The notes: generated from the letters alone by a model not told the origin. A DNA stretch of 64,000 bases from DASSUW01 sp963740605 (GCA_963740605.1 CAVUFC010000009.1:1-64000), one strand, 5' to 3'. Counted from the first letter of the stretch, positions 52,401 through 61,022 are shown. Made by a program: numbers and translations.

Positions 52401-54197
52401 ATGAGCGCCAAGCCGGGTTCTCTCGAGAACCCTGAGATCCGCGAAGACGTTCCCGGTCACCTCATCCCGATCATCGAGCGGGAGTTCGACGACTTCGACA
52501 ACGAGGCGGAGAAGTTCCTCGCCGGCGACACCCCCGAGAACGAGTTCATCGGCTTCCGCCTGAAGCAGGGCGTCTACGGGCAGCGCCAGGCCGACGTCCA
52601 GATGATCCGCGTCAAGCTCCCGTTCGGCGGCATCACGCCCGAGCAGATGGACACGTTCGCCGACGTGATCGAGCGCTGGGTCCCGCTGAACAAGGGCCAC
52701 ATCACCACCCGGCAGAACGTCCAGATGCACCACGTGCCGCTGCGTGACGCGGCGGCGCTGATCCGCGAGATCTCCGACGCCGGCCTGTCCAGCCGCGAGG
52801 GCTGCGGCAACACCGTACGCAACGTGACCGCCGACCCGTGGGCGGGCATCTGCCACGACGAGACGTTCGACCCGACAGCGTACGCCGGCGCCTACGTGCG
52901 CTACTTCGTCCGCCATCCCACGACGCAGCTGATGCCGCGCAAGGTCAAGACCGCGTTCACCGGCTCGGACACCGACCGCGCGCTCACCGGCATCCACGAC
53001 GTCGCCTTCATCGCCCGCGAGCGCGACGGCGTCAAGGGCTTCGAGATGCGGATCGGCGGCGGCACGTCGATCATGCCGCGCATCGCGCCGACGCTGATCG
53101 ACTTCGTGCGCGCCGACGACGGCGAGTACCTCAAGTACACCGAGGCCGTCCTGCGGATCTTCGACCGCCAGGACTGGCTGCGCGTCAACCGCGCCCGCGC
53201 CCGCCTGAAGGTGATGGTCGACAAGATCGGCATCGAGGCGATGCGCGACCTCGTCGAGGAGGAGCTGCAGGGCGACTGGGTCCACGAGCGCGACTTCTCG
53301 CCGGTCGACCGCCTGTTCCTGCACGACGAGGAGGCCGGCGCGCCCGACCCGCCGGTGTCGCCCGGTTCGCCGAACGGCGACCTCACCGAGTTCCGCCGCT
53401 TCCACGCCGCGAACGTCGAGAGCCAGCGCCAGGAGGGCTTCAGCGCCGTCCAGGTGATGGTCCCGCGCGGCGACCTCTCGCCCGAGCAGTTCCGCGGGCT
53501 CGCCGACATCATGCGCGACTACTCCGGCGGCTACGCACGGACGACCGTGCACCAGAACTTCGTGCTGCGCTGGGTGCGCGACGAGGCGGTCTATGACGTC
53601 TGGGCCCGGCTGCAGGAGCTCGGCCTCGGCGAGGCCGGCGCGGATCAGGTCAACGACGTCGTCTCCTGCCCCGGCACCGACTCGTGCAAGCTCGGCATCA
53701 CGAGCTCGATGGGGCTCAATCGCGCGGTCCGCGAGCGGATCGAGGCGATGAACATCACCGATCCCCTGACCCGCCGCATCCACATCAAGATGTCCGGCTG
53801 CCCGAACGGCTGCAGCCAGCACCACATCGGCAACATCGGGTTCTACGGGGCCTCGATCAAGGTCGGGCAGCACACGATCCCGGCCTACGTCGCGCACATC
53901 GGCGGCAACTACGAAGGCGGGGAGATCGTCTACGGCACCCGCCTGAAGGTGCGCCTGGCGGCCAAGCGCGTTCCGGAGGCGGTCGAGCGCTGGATCCGCA
54001 AGTACGAAGCCGAGCGCACCGACGGCGAAGGGTTCAACGCCTTCGCCGCGCGTGTCGGCACCAAGGAGTTCGAGGACGCGGTCCGCGATCTCGCCATGCC
54101 CGTCGAGTTCGGCCTCGCGACGATGAACGAGTTCATCGACTGGACCAAGAAGGTCCCGTTCGAGGTCCAGCGCGGCGAGGGCGAGTGCGCGGTCTGA
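52401..54197 (+). CDS. Ferredoxin-dependent sulfite/nitrite reductase
   Basis: 598 residues. Two ferredoxin-like/siroheme half-repeats are visible: VKLPFGGITPEQMD...HITTRQNVQMHHV near 75-120 and VMVPRGDLSPEQFRGLADIMRDYSGGYARTTVHQNF near 350-385. The 4Fe-4S/siroheme ligands are C-x5-C in SCPGTDSCKLG and C-x3-C in SGCPNGCSQHH near 430-475. The downstream cysD and cysN argue for sulfite reduction to sulfide in cysteine synthesis rather than nitrite reduction. A one-base overlap (TGATG) couples it to cysD. A leaderless start is predicted. Confidence 0.9.
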   Translation: MSAKPGSLENPEIREDVPGHLIPIIEREFDDFDNEAEKFLAGDTPENEFIGFRLKQGVYGQRQADVQMIRVKLPFGGITPEQMDTFADVIERWVPLNKGHITTRQNVQMHHVPLRDAAALIREISDAGLSSREGCGNTVRNVTADPWAGICHDETFDPTAYAGAYVRYFVRHPTTQLMPRKVKTAFTGSDTDRALTGIHDVAFIARERDGVKGFEMRIGGGTSIMPRIAPTLIDFVRADDGEYLKYTEAVLRIFDRQDWLRVNRARARLKVMVDKIGIEAMRDLVEEELQGDWVHERDFSPVDRLFLHDEEAGAPDPPVSPGSPNGDLTEFRRFHAANVESQRQEGFSAVQVMVPRGDLSPEQFRGLADIMRDYSGGYARTTVHQNFVLRWVRDEAVYDVWARLQELGLGEAGADQVNDVVSCPGTDSCKLGITSSMGLNRAVRERIEAMNITDPLTRRIHIKMSGCPNGCSQHHIGNIGFYGASIKVGQHTIPAYVAHIGGNYEGGEIVYGTRLKVRLAAKRVPEAVERWIRKYEAERTDGEGFNAFAARVGTKEFEDAVRDLAMPVEFGLATMNEFIDWTKKVPFEVQRGEGECAV

Positions 54198-55069
54198 TGC
54201 TGGATCATCTCGACCAGCTCGAAGCCGAGGCCGTCCACGTCATCCGCGAGGTGGCGGCCGAGCTCGCCAAGCCGGTGCTGCTGTTCTCCGGCGGCAAGGA
54301 CTCGATCGTGCTGCTGCACCTCGCGCGCAAGGCGTTCCGGCCGGGCGACCTTCCGTTCGGGGTGATGCACGTCGACACCGGCCACAACTTCCCGGAGGTC
54401 ATCGAGTTCCGCGACCGCCACGTGCCGGACGTGCTCGTGGCTTCGGTCCAGGAATCGATCGACCGCGGCCGTGTGCGCGACGAGCCTTCGCGCAACCAGC
54501 TCCAGACCACGACGCTGCTCGACGCGATCGCCGAGCACGGGTTCGACGCCGCGTTCGGCGGCGCGCGGCGCGACGAGGAACGCTCGCGCGCGAAGGAGCG
54601 CGTGTTCTCGTTCCGCGACGACTTCGGGCAGTGGGATCCGCGACGCCAGCGCCCGGAGCTGTGGGATCTCTACAACGGGCGCGTCCGGCCGGGCGAGCAC
54701 GTGCGCGTGTTCCCGCTATCGAACTGGACCGAGCTCGACGTGTGGGAGTACGTCCGCGTCGAAGGGCTCGAGCTCCCGCCGATCTACTACGCCCACGAGC
54801 GCGAGGTGTTCGCGCGCGACGGGATGCTCTACGCCGTCTCCGACGTCATGCCGCTGCGCGACGGCGAGGAGCCGTTCTCGGAGTCGGTGCGCTACCGGAC
54901 CGTGGGAGACATGACCTGCACAGGGGCCGTGCGTTCGCGGGCGGCGACGCTCGACGACGTGGTCGCCGAGATCGCCGCCACGCGGATCACCGAGCGCGGC
55001 GAGACGCGCGCCGACGACCGTGTGTCCGAGGCCGCCATGGAAGACCGCAAGCGGGTCGGCTACTTCTGA
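54197..55069 (+). CDS. cysD: Sulfate adenylyltransferase small subunit
   Basis: 290 residues. The PAPS-reductase-like ATP pyrophosphatase fold shows LLFSGGKDSIVLLHLA (30-45), VMHVDTGHNFPEVIEFRD, AFGGARRDEERSRAKER near 117-133 and VFPLSNWTELDVWEYV near 172. The closing MEDRKRVGYF is the CysD signature that separates it from CysH. With CysN it makes adenylyl sulfate from sulfate and ATP. Coupled by TGATG overlaps on both sides. Confidence 0.92.
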   Translation: MLDHLDQLEAEAVHVIREVAAELAKPVLLFSGGKDSIVLLHLARKAFRPGDLPFGVMHVDTGHNFPEVIEFRDRHVPDVLVASVQESIDRGRVRDEPSRNQLQTTTLLDAIAEHGFDAAFGGARRDEERSRAKERVFSFRDDFGQWDPRRQRPELWDLYNGRVRPGEHVRVFPLSNWTELDVWEYVRVEGLELPPIYYAHEREVFARDGMLYAVSDVMPLRDGEEPFSESVRYRTVGDMTCTGAVRSRAATLDDVVAEIAATRITERGETRADDRVSEAAMEDRKRVGYF

Positions 55070-56250
55070 TGCTTCGCGTTGCCACGGCGGGCTCCGTCGA
55101 CGACGGCAAGTCGACGCTGATCGGCCGGCTGCTGCACGACTCGAAGTCGCTGATGGCGGACGAGCTCGGCACCGCCGCCGACCTCGCGCGGCTGACCGAC
55201 GGCCTACGCGCCGAGCGCGAGCAGGGCATCACGATCGACGTCGCGTACCGCCACTTCGCCACGCCGACGCGCCGCTTCGTCCTGCACGACTGCCCCGGCC
55301 ACGCGCAGTACACGCGCAACATGGCGACCGGGGCGTCGACCGCGGACCTTGCGCTCGTGCTCGTCGACGCCCGCCGCGGGATGACCGAGCAGTCGCGCCG
55401 CCACCTGGCGATCGCCTCGCTGTTCGGCGTGTCGAACGTGACCGTGCTCGTGAACAAGATGGACCTCGTCGGCTACACCGAGGAGCGCTTCGATGCGGTC
55501 GCGCGCGAGGTGCTCGACTGGGCTTCGCGCCTCGGCCTGCACGGCGTCGGCTTCATCCCCGTGTCCGCGCTGCACGGCGACAACGTCGTCGACCGCTCGG
55601 AGGCGATGCCGTGGTACGCCGGTGAGTCGCTGCTCGAGCACCTTGAGTCGGTGCCGGCCGCCAACGGGCTGTCCGACGGCCCGGCGCGCCTGCCCGTGCA
55701 GTACGTGATCCGCGCCGACGGCACGCGCTGGTACGCCGGCCGCCTCGCCGGCGGCACGTTGAGCGTCGGGGACGACGTCGTGGTGCTCCCGAGCGGGACG
55801 CGCACGCGCGTGGCGGCGTTCGAGGACGGCGAGGACACCGCGGCCGCACCGCGCTCGATCGCGGTGGCGCTCGAAGACGAGCTCGACGTCGGCCGCGGCG
55901 ACCTGCTCGCCCGCCCCGCCGAGGCCCCGGAGCCGGTCCGTGAGCTGTCGGCGACGCTGTGCTGGCTCGGCGACGAGCCCGCGCGGGTGGGCGGGCCTAA
56001 TCGCTACCTGGTCAAGCACACCACCCGCTTCGTCCCGGCCAAGCTCGAGGCGATCGAGCACCGGCTCGACGTCACGACGCTGGAGCACGAGCCCGCCGAC
56101 GAGCTCGACCTCAACGCGATCGGCCGCGTCCGGCTGCGGCTCGGCGCTCCCCTCGTGCCCGACTCGTACGAACACCTGCGCTCGACCGGCGCCTTCATCG
56201 TGGTCGACTCAGCGACGAACGACACGGTCGGCGCGGGGATGATCTCGTAA
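55069..56250 (+). CDS. cysN: Sulfate adenylyltransferase large subunit (GTPase)
   Basis: 393 residues. G motifs GSVDDGKST (8-16), DCPGHAQYTRNMATGAS and NKMDLVGY are intact; the switch region has EREQGITIDVAYR. Domains II-III follow. There is no C-terminal APS kinase (CysC) extension, so this is CysN and not CysNC. Its GTP hydrolysis drives sulfate activation with CysD. No APS/PAPS reductase gene is present in the window, so that step must be encoded elsewhere. Confidence 0.92.
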   Translation: MLRVATAGSVDDGKSTLIGRLLHDSKSLMADELGTAADLARLTDGLRAEREQGITIDVAYRHFATPTRRFVLHDCPGHAQYTRNMATGASTADLALVLVDARRGMTEQSRRHLAIASLFGVSNVTVLVNKMDLVGYTEERFDAVAREVLDWASRLGLHGVGFIPVSALHGDNVVDRSEAMPWYAGESLLEHLESVPAANGLSDGPARLPVQYVIRADGTRWYAGRLAGGTLSVGDDVVVLPSGTRTRVAAFEDGEDTAAAPRSIAVALEDELDVGRGDLLARPAEAPEPVRELSATLCWLGDEPARVGGPNRYLVKHTTRFVPAKLEAIEHRLDVTTLEHEPADELDLNAIGRVRLRLGAPLVPDSYEHLRSTGAFIVVDSATNDTVGAGMIS

Positions 56251-56323
56251 CAACTCGGTGATTGAGGCCGGGGCAATCCGGCGATACCTTGGAGGCCAGA
56301 ACCACTGGCGAGCGGGAGGCTGG

Positions 56324-56608
56324 ATGCCAGATTTCAAGGTGAACACGGATGAGCTCGCTGCGGGCCGAGGTCATCACCACACGATCGCCGGGGCCCTCGG
56401 AGGGTCCGCCGGCATGGTGAGAGCGGCCGCGACCAGCATCGCCGAGTCGGCCGGGCACGAGGGCGCGATGACCGCAGGCTCCGACTTCGGCGCGGTCTGG
56501 GAGGGCCACCTCGCCGGCAACGCCGACGCGCTCCGCCGGACCGGCGACAACCTCGGTGCCGCCGCGGTCTCCTATCACGAGACCGACGAGAGCCAGATGC
56601 GGACATGA
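56324..56608 (+). CDS. EspC-like type VII secretion target protein
   Basis: 94 residues from the ATG at 56324 with GGGAGG upstream. It is all-helical and Gly/Ala-rich, beginning FKVNTDELAAGRGHHHTIAGAL and ending GAVWEGHLAGNADALRRTGDNLGAAAVSYHETDE. This resembles the EspC/ESX-1-associated small secreted partner proteins (WXG100-like hairpin). It would form a four-helix pair with the N-terminus of the toxin encoded next, whose ATG overlaps its stop (ATGA). Similarity is by pattern, so the family call is moderate. Confidence 0.65.
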   Translation: MPDFKVNTDELAAGRGHHHTIAGALGGSAGMVRAAATSIAESAGHEGAMTAGSDFGAVWEGHLAGNADALRRTGDNLGAAAVSYHETDESQMRT

Positions 56609-57987
56609 GCACGCAGCCGGGCAAGAGCGTCGAGGGGATCACCGTCCCCAAGGGCAACCCTGACGCTCTGCTGGGCGCCGGGCGCAAGCTCGAGGGCGTC
56701 GGCGTCGAGCTCGGGCACCAGGCGCAGCAGATCGCCAAGTCGCCGACGCTGATGAGCACTTGGGCCGGCCCCGGCAGCTCCAACTTCGCCGACCTCACCG
56801 GCAACCAGGCCGCCGTGATGCAGAGCGCGAGCCTGTCGGTCCTCAGCGCCGGCCTGCAGATCTCGATGTTCGCAGGCGACCTCAAGGACGCGCAGGAGCG
56901 GGCGCAGAAGGCGATCGTGCGCGCGAAAGGCGGCGATCGACGCCGCCAACGCCGCCTACAGCGCGGCCGAGACGGACTTGCACGAGGCGGAGCGGCGGGA
57001 GCAGCGCGCGCGGACCAAGCTCAAGCACGCCGAGGACGACATGCGCGACGCGCGCAAGGACGGCCAGGATGCGGCCGACGACGCGCAGACGACCGGACTG
57101 CTGCTGCAGGGCGTGCTGCGGACGATGCCGGCGGGCGTGCTGGGCAGTCCGGGCCTGCCGTCCGAGGCGCAGCTCGGCGAGGCCGGCAACGTCCCGAAGC
57201 CACAGAACGTCCCGATCAGCGAGATGCAGCCGCCGAAGGACTGGGCGCCGTGGGAGAAGATCCTCGGCGGGCTCGCCGCGCTCGGCTCGCGGACGTACCA
57301 CGACCCGCTCGGCACCGCGAAGGCGCTCGTGGACTACGACGATCTCGCGAACGGGCGCCCGTTCGACTGGGTCGGCGGGATGGGCCTGTCGGTCCTGAGC
57401 GGCGGCGCGGGGACGATCCCGTCGCGAGGCTCGCGACTCACCCGCGTGATCGGCTCGCCGAACATCGAGCGTCTCGGTCGGACGCCGTTCCCGATCAACA
57501 GCCGCAAGTTCGCGGGGACGAAGCTGGACTTCAACAAGCCCGACTTCGGCGCGCGCCCGGGCACCGGGGTCCCCAACATCCCCGAGTCCCGGCGCCTCCA
57601 GCGCTGGCGGAGAAGTATCCGAACGGCGTGCGCTTCACCCGCGCGGGCTATCCGGTGTTCACGCCCGAGGCGGTCAAGCGCGTGCACGTCGACGGCATGA
57701 CGGGCGACTACACGCACGACGCCGACCTCGCCAACAAGGCCATCCACGAGACCTCGACGCCGGAGGATTACGTCTGGCACCACGTCGAGGATGGGAAGAC
57801 AATGGAGCTCGTGCCGCGCGATCTGCACCGCGCCGCCGGCCACAGCGGCGGCGCCACGGCGATCAGGAACACCCAGGTCGGCCAGGTCCGCCCGGGCGGC
57901 GTGTTCACGCCGTTCGAGCGCGACGGGGCGATCGGGGGCGGCGCCGCCGGCTTCGCGGTCCCGGCCACTGCCTCGGGCGGCCAGTGA
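56605..57987 (+). CDS. Type VII-style polymorphic toxin with WHH nuclease tip (frame disrupted internally)
   Basis: 460 codons open in one frame, but meaningful coding changes frame twice. Codons 1-108 (N-part with WAG, a WxG-type turn, in LMSTWAGPGSSNFADLTGN) are in frame. An extra G at about 56929 then shifts the sense frame. The middle (AAIDAANAAYSAAETDLHEAE, a coiled coil, then linker) reads in the +2 frame until a missing base near 57590. The end is back in frame: PALAEKYPNGVRFTRAGYPVF and VWHHVEDGKTMELVPRDLH, the WHH signature of HNH/endonuclease VII nucleases, with a GHSGG motif. It probably cuts DNA in rival cells after export. SUKH immunity follows. The frame changes may be real or sequencing errors. 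Confidence 0.7.
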   Translation: MSTQPGKSVEGITVPKGNPDALLGAGRKLEGVGVELGHQAQQIAKSPTLMSTWAGPGSSNFADLTGNQAAVMQSASLSVLSAGLQISMFAGDLKDAQERAQKAIVRAKGGDRRRQRRLQRGRDGLARGGAAGAARADQAQARRGRHARRAQGRPGCGRRRADDRTAAAGRAADDAGGRAGQSGPAVRGAARRGRQRPEATERPDQRDAAAEGLGAVGEDPRRARRARLADVPRPARHREGARGLRRSRERAPVRLGRRDGPVGPERRRGDDPVARLATHPRDRLAEHRASRSDAVPDQQPQVRGDEAGLQQARLRRAPGHRGPQHPRVPAPPALAEKYPNGVRFTRAGYPVFTPEAVKRVHVDGMTGDYTHDADLANKAIHETSTPEDYVWHHVEDGKTMELVPRDLHRAAGHSGGATAIRNTQVGQVRPGGVFTPFERDGAIGGGAAGFAVPATASGGQ

Positions 57988-58472
57988 CGATCGCGCTCGA
58001 GAAGCCGCGGCCCCCCGCGCCGGCAGACGCGCTCGCGGAGACCGAGCGGCGACTGGCCGAGCTCGGAAGGCCCCTGCCGCCGAGCTACCGGGCGTTCCTC
58101 GCCGAGCAGGACGGCGGCCGCCCGGTGCGCAACACGTTCAGCTTCGAGCAGGGTGACCGCGAGCAGAGCAGCCGCGTCGCGTCCTTCCTCGGCGTGCTCC
58201 CGGCCCCCGGCGGCGACCTCGTCGAGACCGCGGAGCTCTCCGGCGACCTTCCCGAGGGGATGCTGCCGATCGCCGGCGACGAGTTCGGCAACTCCATCTG
58301 CATCGACGAGGACGGGCGCGTGCAGTTCTGGGACCACGAGGAGGAGTACGGCAACGTCTACGAGGTCGCGCCGGACCTGCAGACGTTCATCGACGGCCTT
58401 AGCGAGCCCGCGCCTCGACCGGCTGCCCCCGAGCCGGAGCGGACCGGCTGGCGGCGCCTGTTCGGCCGGTGA
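57984..58472 (+). CDS. SUKH (SMI1/KNR4) family immunity protein
   Basis: 162 residues, start overlapping the toxin stop by four bases. The SUKH pattern is clear: ETERRLAELGRPLPPSYRAFLAEQDGGRP near 20-48, an LxxLP turn, LPIAGDEFGNSICIDEDGRVQFWDHEEE near 93-120, and a C-terminal helix DLQTFIDGL. SUKH-1 proteins are frequent antidotes for nuclease toxins, including WHH. It would bind the toxin tip in the cytoplasm. A short basic tail (WRRLFGR) follows a Pro-rich linker. Confidence 0.82.
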   Translation: MTIALEKPRPPAPADALAETERRLAELGRPLPPSYRAFLAEQDGGRPVRNTFSFEQGDREQSSRVASFLGVLPAPGGDLVETAELSGDLPEGMLPIAGDEFGNSICIDEDGRVQFWDHEEEYGNVYEVAPDLQTFIDGLSEPAPRPAAPEPERTGWRRLFGR

Positions 58473-58879
58473 CCGACCTGCCGTTCACGCTCGACTACGG
58501 TGACGTGCTGAACCCTGCGCCGCGACTGCGCGTCGACGAGGGCGTCGTGTTTGGCATGGTCGGCGGGGCCGAGGGGTTGGTGTCCGTCGCCTGGCTCGAG
58601 GACGCCGGGACGCTGGAGGCCGCCGTGGAGGAGGATCTGACACGGATGCTCTCCGAGCCCGCGATGGTGCTGGTCGACTACCAGCCGACAACCGTCGGCG
58701 ACGTCGACGCGGTCCGCACGTTCGTGCTCGACGCTGGTGAGCTTGCCAGCGCGCGCGAGCAGTGGCGGCTCGTGGCCGGCGGCCGGCGCTGGACGGTCTC
58801 GGCCGTGACGGCACTGGCCGACCAGCCCGTGTGGGGGCCGAAACTGGCCGCGGTCGCCACGACCTTCCGGGCGACGTGA
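58469..58879 (+). CDS. DcrB/Eag-like (PsbP-fold) accessory protein
   Basis: 136 residues, overlapping the immunity gene by four bases. The sequence alternates beta strands with a final helix, and the part VLDAGELASAREQWRLVAGGRRWTVSAVTALADQ resembles the Mog1/PsbP-like fold of DcrB and LpqN proteins. DUF1795/Eag proteins of this fold act as toxin chaperones in type VI systems, so a chaperone role for the WHH toxin is a reasonable guess. The family is not certain. It has no signal peptide. Coupled to the next gene by GTGA. Confidence 0.5.
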   Translation: MTDLPFTLDYGDVLNPAPRLRVDEGVVFGMVGGAEGLVSVAWLEDAGTLEAAVEEDLTRMLSEPAMVLVDYQPTTVGDVDAVRTFVLDAGELASAREQWRLVAGGRRWTVSAVTALADQPVWGPKLAAVATTFRAT

Positions 58880-59550
58880 TCGCGTTCGACCCCGAGACCG
58901 GCGAGCTCGTCGGCAGCGCGAGCGCGGTGCAGGCGCTGCTCGACGGCGACGAGCGCGTGGAGAACAGGGCCTTCGCGGCGGCGCTCGACGCCGCCCGCGC
59001 ACCGGCCTTCCGGGTCTGGACCGAGGGCTTCGAGCCGGCCGCGACCGTGCTCGGCGACAAGTCGTTGTGCGTCCTCGTGACCGAGCGGCCCGAGGGCGAG
59101 CAGGCGCTGCTGCCGACGACGACCGCGCGGCTGCCGGTCGCGCTCGTCGCCTGGCTCGGGCTGAGCCCCCGCCCGACCCCGGAGCATCCGGCGATCCGGC
59201 TCGCCCCGGGCCAGATGGCGGTCGTGATCGGGCGCGGCCAGGCGCACGGGCACGACCTCCCACCCGAGGTGGCGAATGAGCTGCAGGAGCGGCTCGACGG
59301 CGGCGTCAGACACTGGACGGTCCGGTTCGCCCACGGCGGATGGCGGCGCAACCTCGAGGTGCTGGAGGGCGAGCGCGGGATCTGGCGCGTGCGGCCGGTC
59401 GAGGGAGAGCTCGTCGAGCTGGCGCCCACATCGACGACCGCGGTCGTCCGCGAGCTGATCGCGCTGCTGCTGCGAGCGTCGGCCGAGACGGAGAGCGAGC
59501 CGGTCCGCGGCCCCATGATTGCGGACCAGCCCGCCACTCCATCGGACTGA
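58876..59550 (+). CDS. EspG-like ESX secretion-associated protein
   Basis: 224 residues from a GTG overlapping the previous stop. It shows a mixed alpha/beta pattern with AAALDAARAPAFRVWTEGF, ALLPTTTARLPVALVAWLGLSPRP near 70-95 and a final helix TTAVVRELIALLLRASAE. The central region is like EspG proteins, cytosolic chaperones that hold ESX substrates before export. With the EspC-like gene first in the operon and this last, the five genes look like one secretion cargo unit. The ESX motor genes are not in the window. The call rests on pattern, not alignment. Confidence 0.5.
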   Translation: MIAFDPETGELVGSASAVQALLDGDERVENRAFAAALDAARAPAFRVWTEGFEPAATVLGDKSLCVLVTERPEGEQALLPTTTARLPVALVAWLGLSPRPTPEHPAIRLAPGQMAVVIGRGQAHGHDLPPEVANELQERLDGGVRHWTVRFAHGGWRRNLEVLEGERGIWRVRPVEGELVELAPTSTTAVVRELIALLLRASAETESEPVRGPMIADQPATPSD

Positions 59551-59573
59551 GCGGAGAGCCGCCCAGCTTCTGC

Positions 59574-59589
59574 CCCGTGACCCCACGGG
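59574..59589. terminator. Short hairpin in convergent intergenic gap
   Basis: CCCGTG (59574-59579) and CACGGG (59584-59589) pair around ACCC. It lies 24 bases after the EspG-like stop. No T-run follows, so it may only stabilise the 3' end. The rest of the gap (59551-59691) shows nothing recognisable. Confidence 0.35.
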
Positions 59590-59691
59590 AGAGCAGTTGT
59601 CATCGGCGCAAACGCGCCTCTGACCACTGCAACGCCACCTCGCTCGAGAACTTGCGCGAACTTTCTGACGGATTTCGCGCGGCGCGAGAGA

Positions 59692-60429
59692 TCAGAGATC
59701 GACGTACACGTCGAGCGCCCCGGCGGGGCTGAATCCGAGGCGCGCGTAGACCCGCGCGGCCTCGTCGCTGTCCGCCTGCAGGTGCGCCAGACGGGCGCCG
59801 GCGGCGAAGGCCTGCGCCACCAGCCAGCCGCTCATCGCGGCCGCCACACCGCGGCGGCGCGCGGTCGGCAGGACGCCGACGCCGGCAACGTAGGCGGCCG
59901 GCCCGGCCGGACCGTCGCTGCGCAGGCAGTAGGCGGTGCCGACCACATCGTCGTCGAGCGAAGCGACCGCCACAGTGATCCGCTCGGCGCTCAGGTGCGG
60001 CTCCGTCCACGGGCGGTACAGGTCGCGGTCGGAGCCGAATGCGGTGGTGTCGACGTACAGGACGATCTCGAGGTCTTCCGGCCCCGCCTGCCGGATCTGG
60101 AGCCCATCGACCGCGGGCGCCGCCTGCAGCCCACCCGCGAGCAGCCCCATCAGCGGCATCGTGAACAGGTGGGTGCCCGCCTTGAACGGCAGCCCCGCGG
60201 GGACACGGGCGCCCCACTCCACGTCGCGCTCGGCGTAGAACGCTCGCGCGCCCTCGAGGTCCGAGTACGGGCCGGTGACGTCGGCGCCGTTCCACTGCGG
60301 GTGCGCGAGGCCGGAGGCCATCACGCGGATGCCGCGCAGCGTCGCCACGGCGCCGCCGTACGGCTCGCGGAGGACGCCCTCCACCGCCCACGCGTCGGCA
60401 TGTGCCGTCCGGACGCGGGCGTCGAGCAT
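59692..60429 (-). CDS. GNAT family acetyltransferase
   Basis: 245 residues, ATG. The C-terminal 150 residues form a GNAT domain: LQIRQAGPEDLEIV, AAYVAGVGVLPTARRRGVAAAMSGWL (acetyl-CoA loop) near 178-203, and ARVYARLGFSPAGALDVYVDL at the end. The N-terminal 100 residues resemble a second, degenerate acetyltransferase-like half (GIRVMASGLAHPQWNGADVTG). Substrate unknown. Its start is coupled to the histidine phosphatase upstream (ATGA-type overlap). Confidence 0.8.
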   Translation of the reverse strand: MLDARVRTAHADAWAVEGVLREPYGGAVATLRGIRVMASGLAHPQWNGADVTGPYSDLEGARAFYAERDVEWGARVPAGLPFKAGTHLFTMPLMGLLAGGLQAAPAVDGLQIRQAGPEDLEIVLYVDTTAFGSDRDLYRPWTEPHLSAERITVAVASLDDDVVGTAYCLRSDGPAGPAAYVAGVGVLPTARRRGVAAAMSGWLVAQAFAAGARLAHLQADSDEAARVYARLGFSPAGALDVYVDL

Positions 60430-61022
60430 CAGTAGAGCCCCGTCGGCAACCCGCCGTCGGGCAGCGACCCGTAGACGAGCAGCCGCGGCCGCACGCCGAT
60501 CTCGAACACGGTCGCGCTCGCGTTCGGCGGCGAGCCGAGGTGGAGCCGGTCCGCGCCCGTCAGGTGCGCGACGACCGCACGGATGCAGCCGCCGTGCGAC
60601 ACCACCAGCCACGGTCCGCCGGCCGCGACCAGCTCGTCGACAGCCCCTGCGACCCGGCTCGCGAACGCTTCCCACGGCTCGCCGTCCGACGCCGTGCGCG
60701 GGCCGCCGCGCCAGTTCGTCAGCTCCGGCCCCTGGGCGTCGATCTCGGCGGCGGCCCGGCCGCCCCACTCGCCGATGTCGATCTCCCGCCAGCGCTGGTC
60801 GAACCGTGCCGGCGCGAGACCCATCAGCTCCGCCGTCTCGCGCGCGCGGCCGAGATCGCTGCAGATGACCCGCTCCGGCGGCACGCCGTCGACGATCTGC
60901 CCCAGCGATCGCGCCTGCTCGCGCCCGCGCTCGGACAGCGGCGGGTTGCGCTGCCCCTGCAAGCGCTCCTCGGCGTTCCAGGTGGACTCGCCGTGGCGGA
61001 CGAGGATGAGGCGGTCGGCCAT
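60429..61022 (-). CDS. Histidine phosphatase (phosphoglycerate mutase-like)
   Basis: 197 residues. The catalytic RHGES with His9 lies in LILVRHGESTWNAEERLQGQRNPPLSERG, the standard branch-1 motif. CSDLGRARETAEL near 55 and VVSHGGCIRAVVAHL near 142 supply the second His. The substrate could be a sugar phosphate, alpha-ribazole phosphate or a phosphoglycerate; no neighbour decides. It is divergent from the carboxylase alpha gene. Confidence 0.85.
   Translation of the reverse strand: MADRLILVRHGESTWNAEERLQGQRNPPLSERGREQARSLGQIVDGVPPERVICSDLGRARETAELMGLAPARFDQRWREIDIGEWGGRAAAEIDAQGPELTNWRGGPRTASDGEPWEAFASRVAGAVDELVAAGGPWLVVSHGGCIRAVVAHLTGADRLHLGSPPNASATVFEIGVRPRLLVYGSLPDGGLPTGLY

Noticed and set aside
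59551..59691. A gene or regulatory RNA in the gap after the toxin module
   Set aside because: Apart from one 6-bp hairpin I see no coding sense or repeat.
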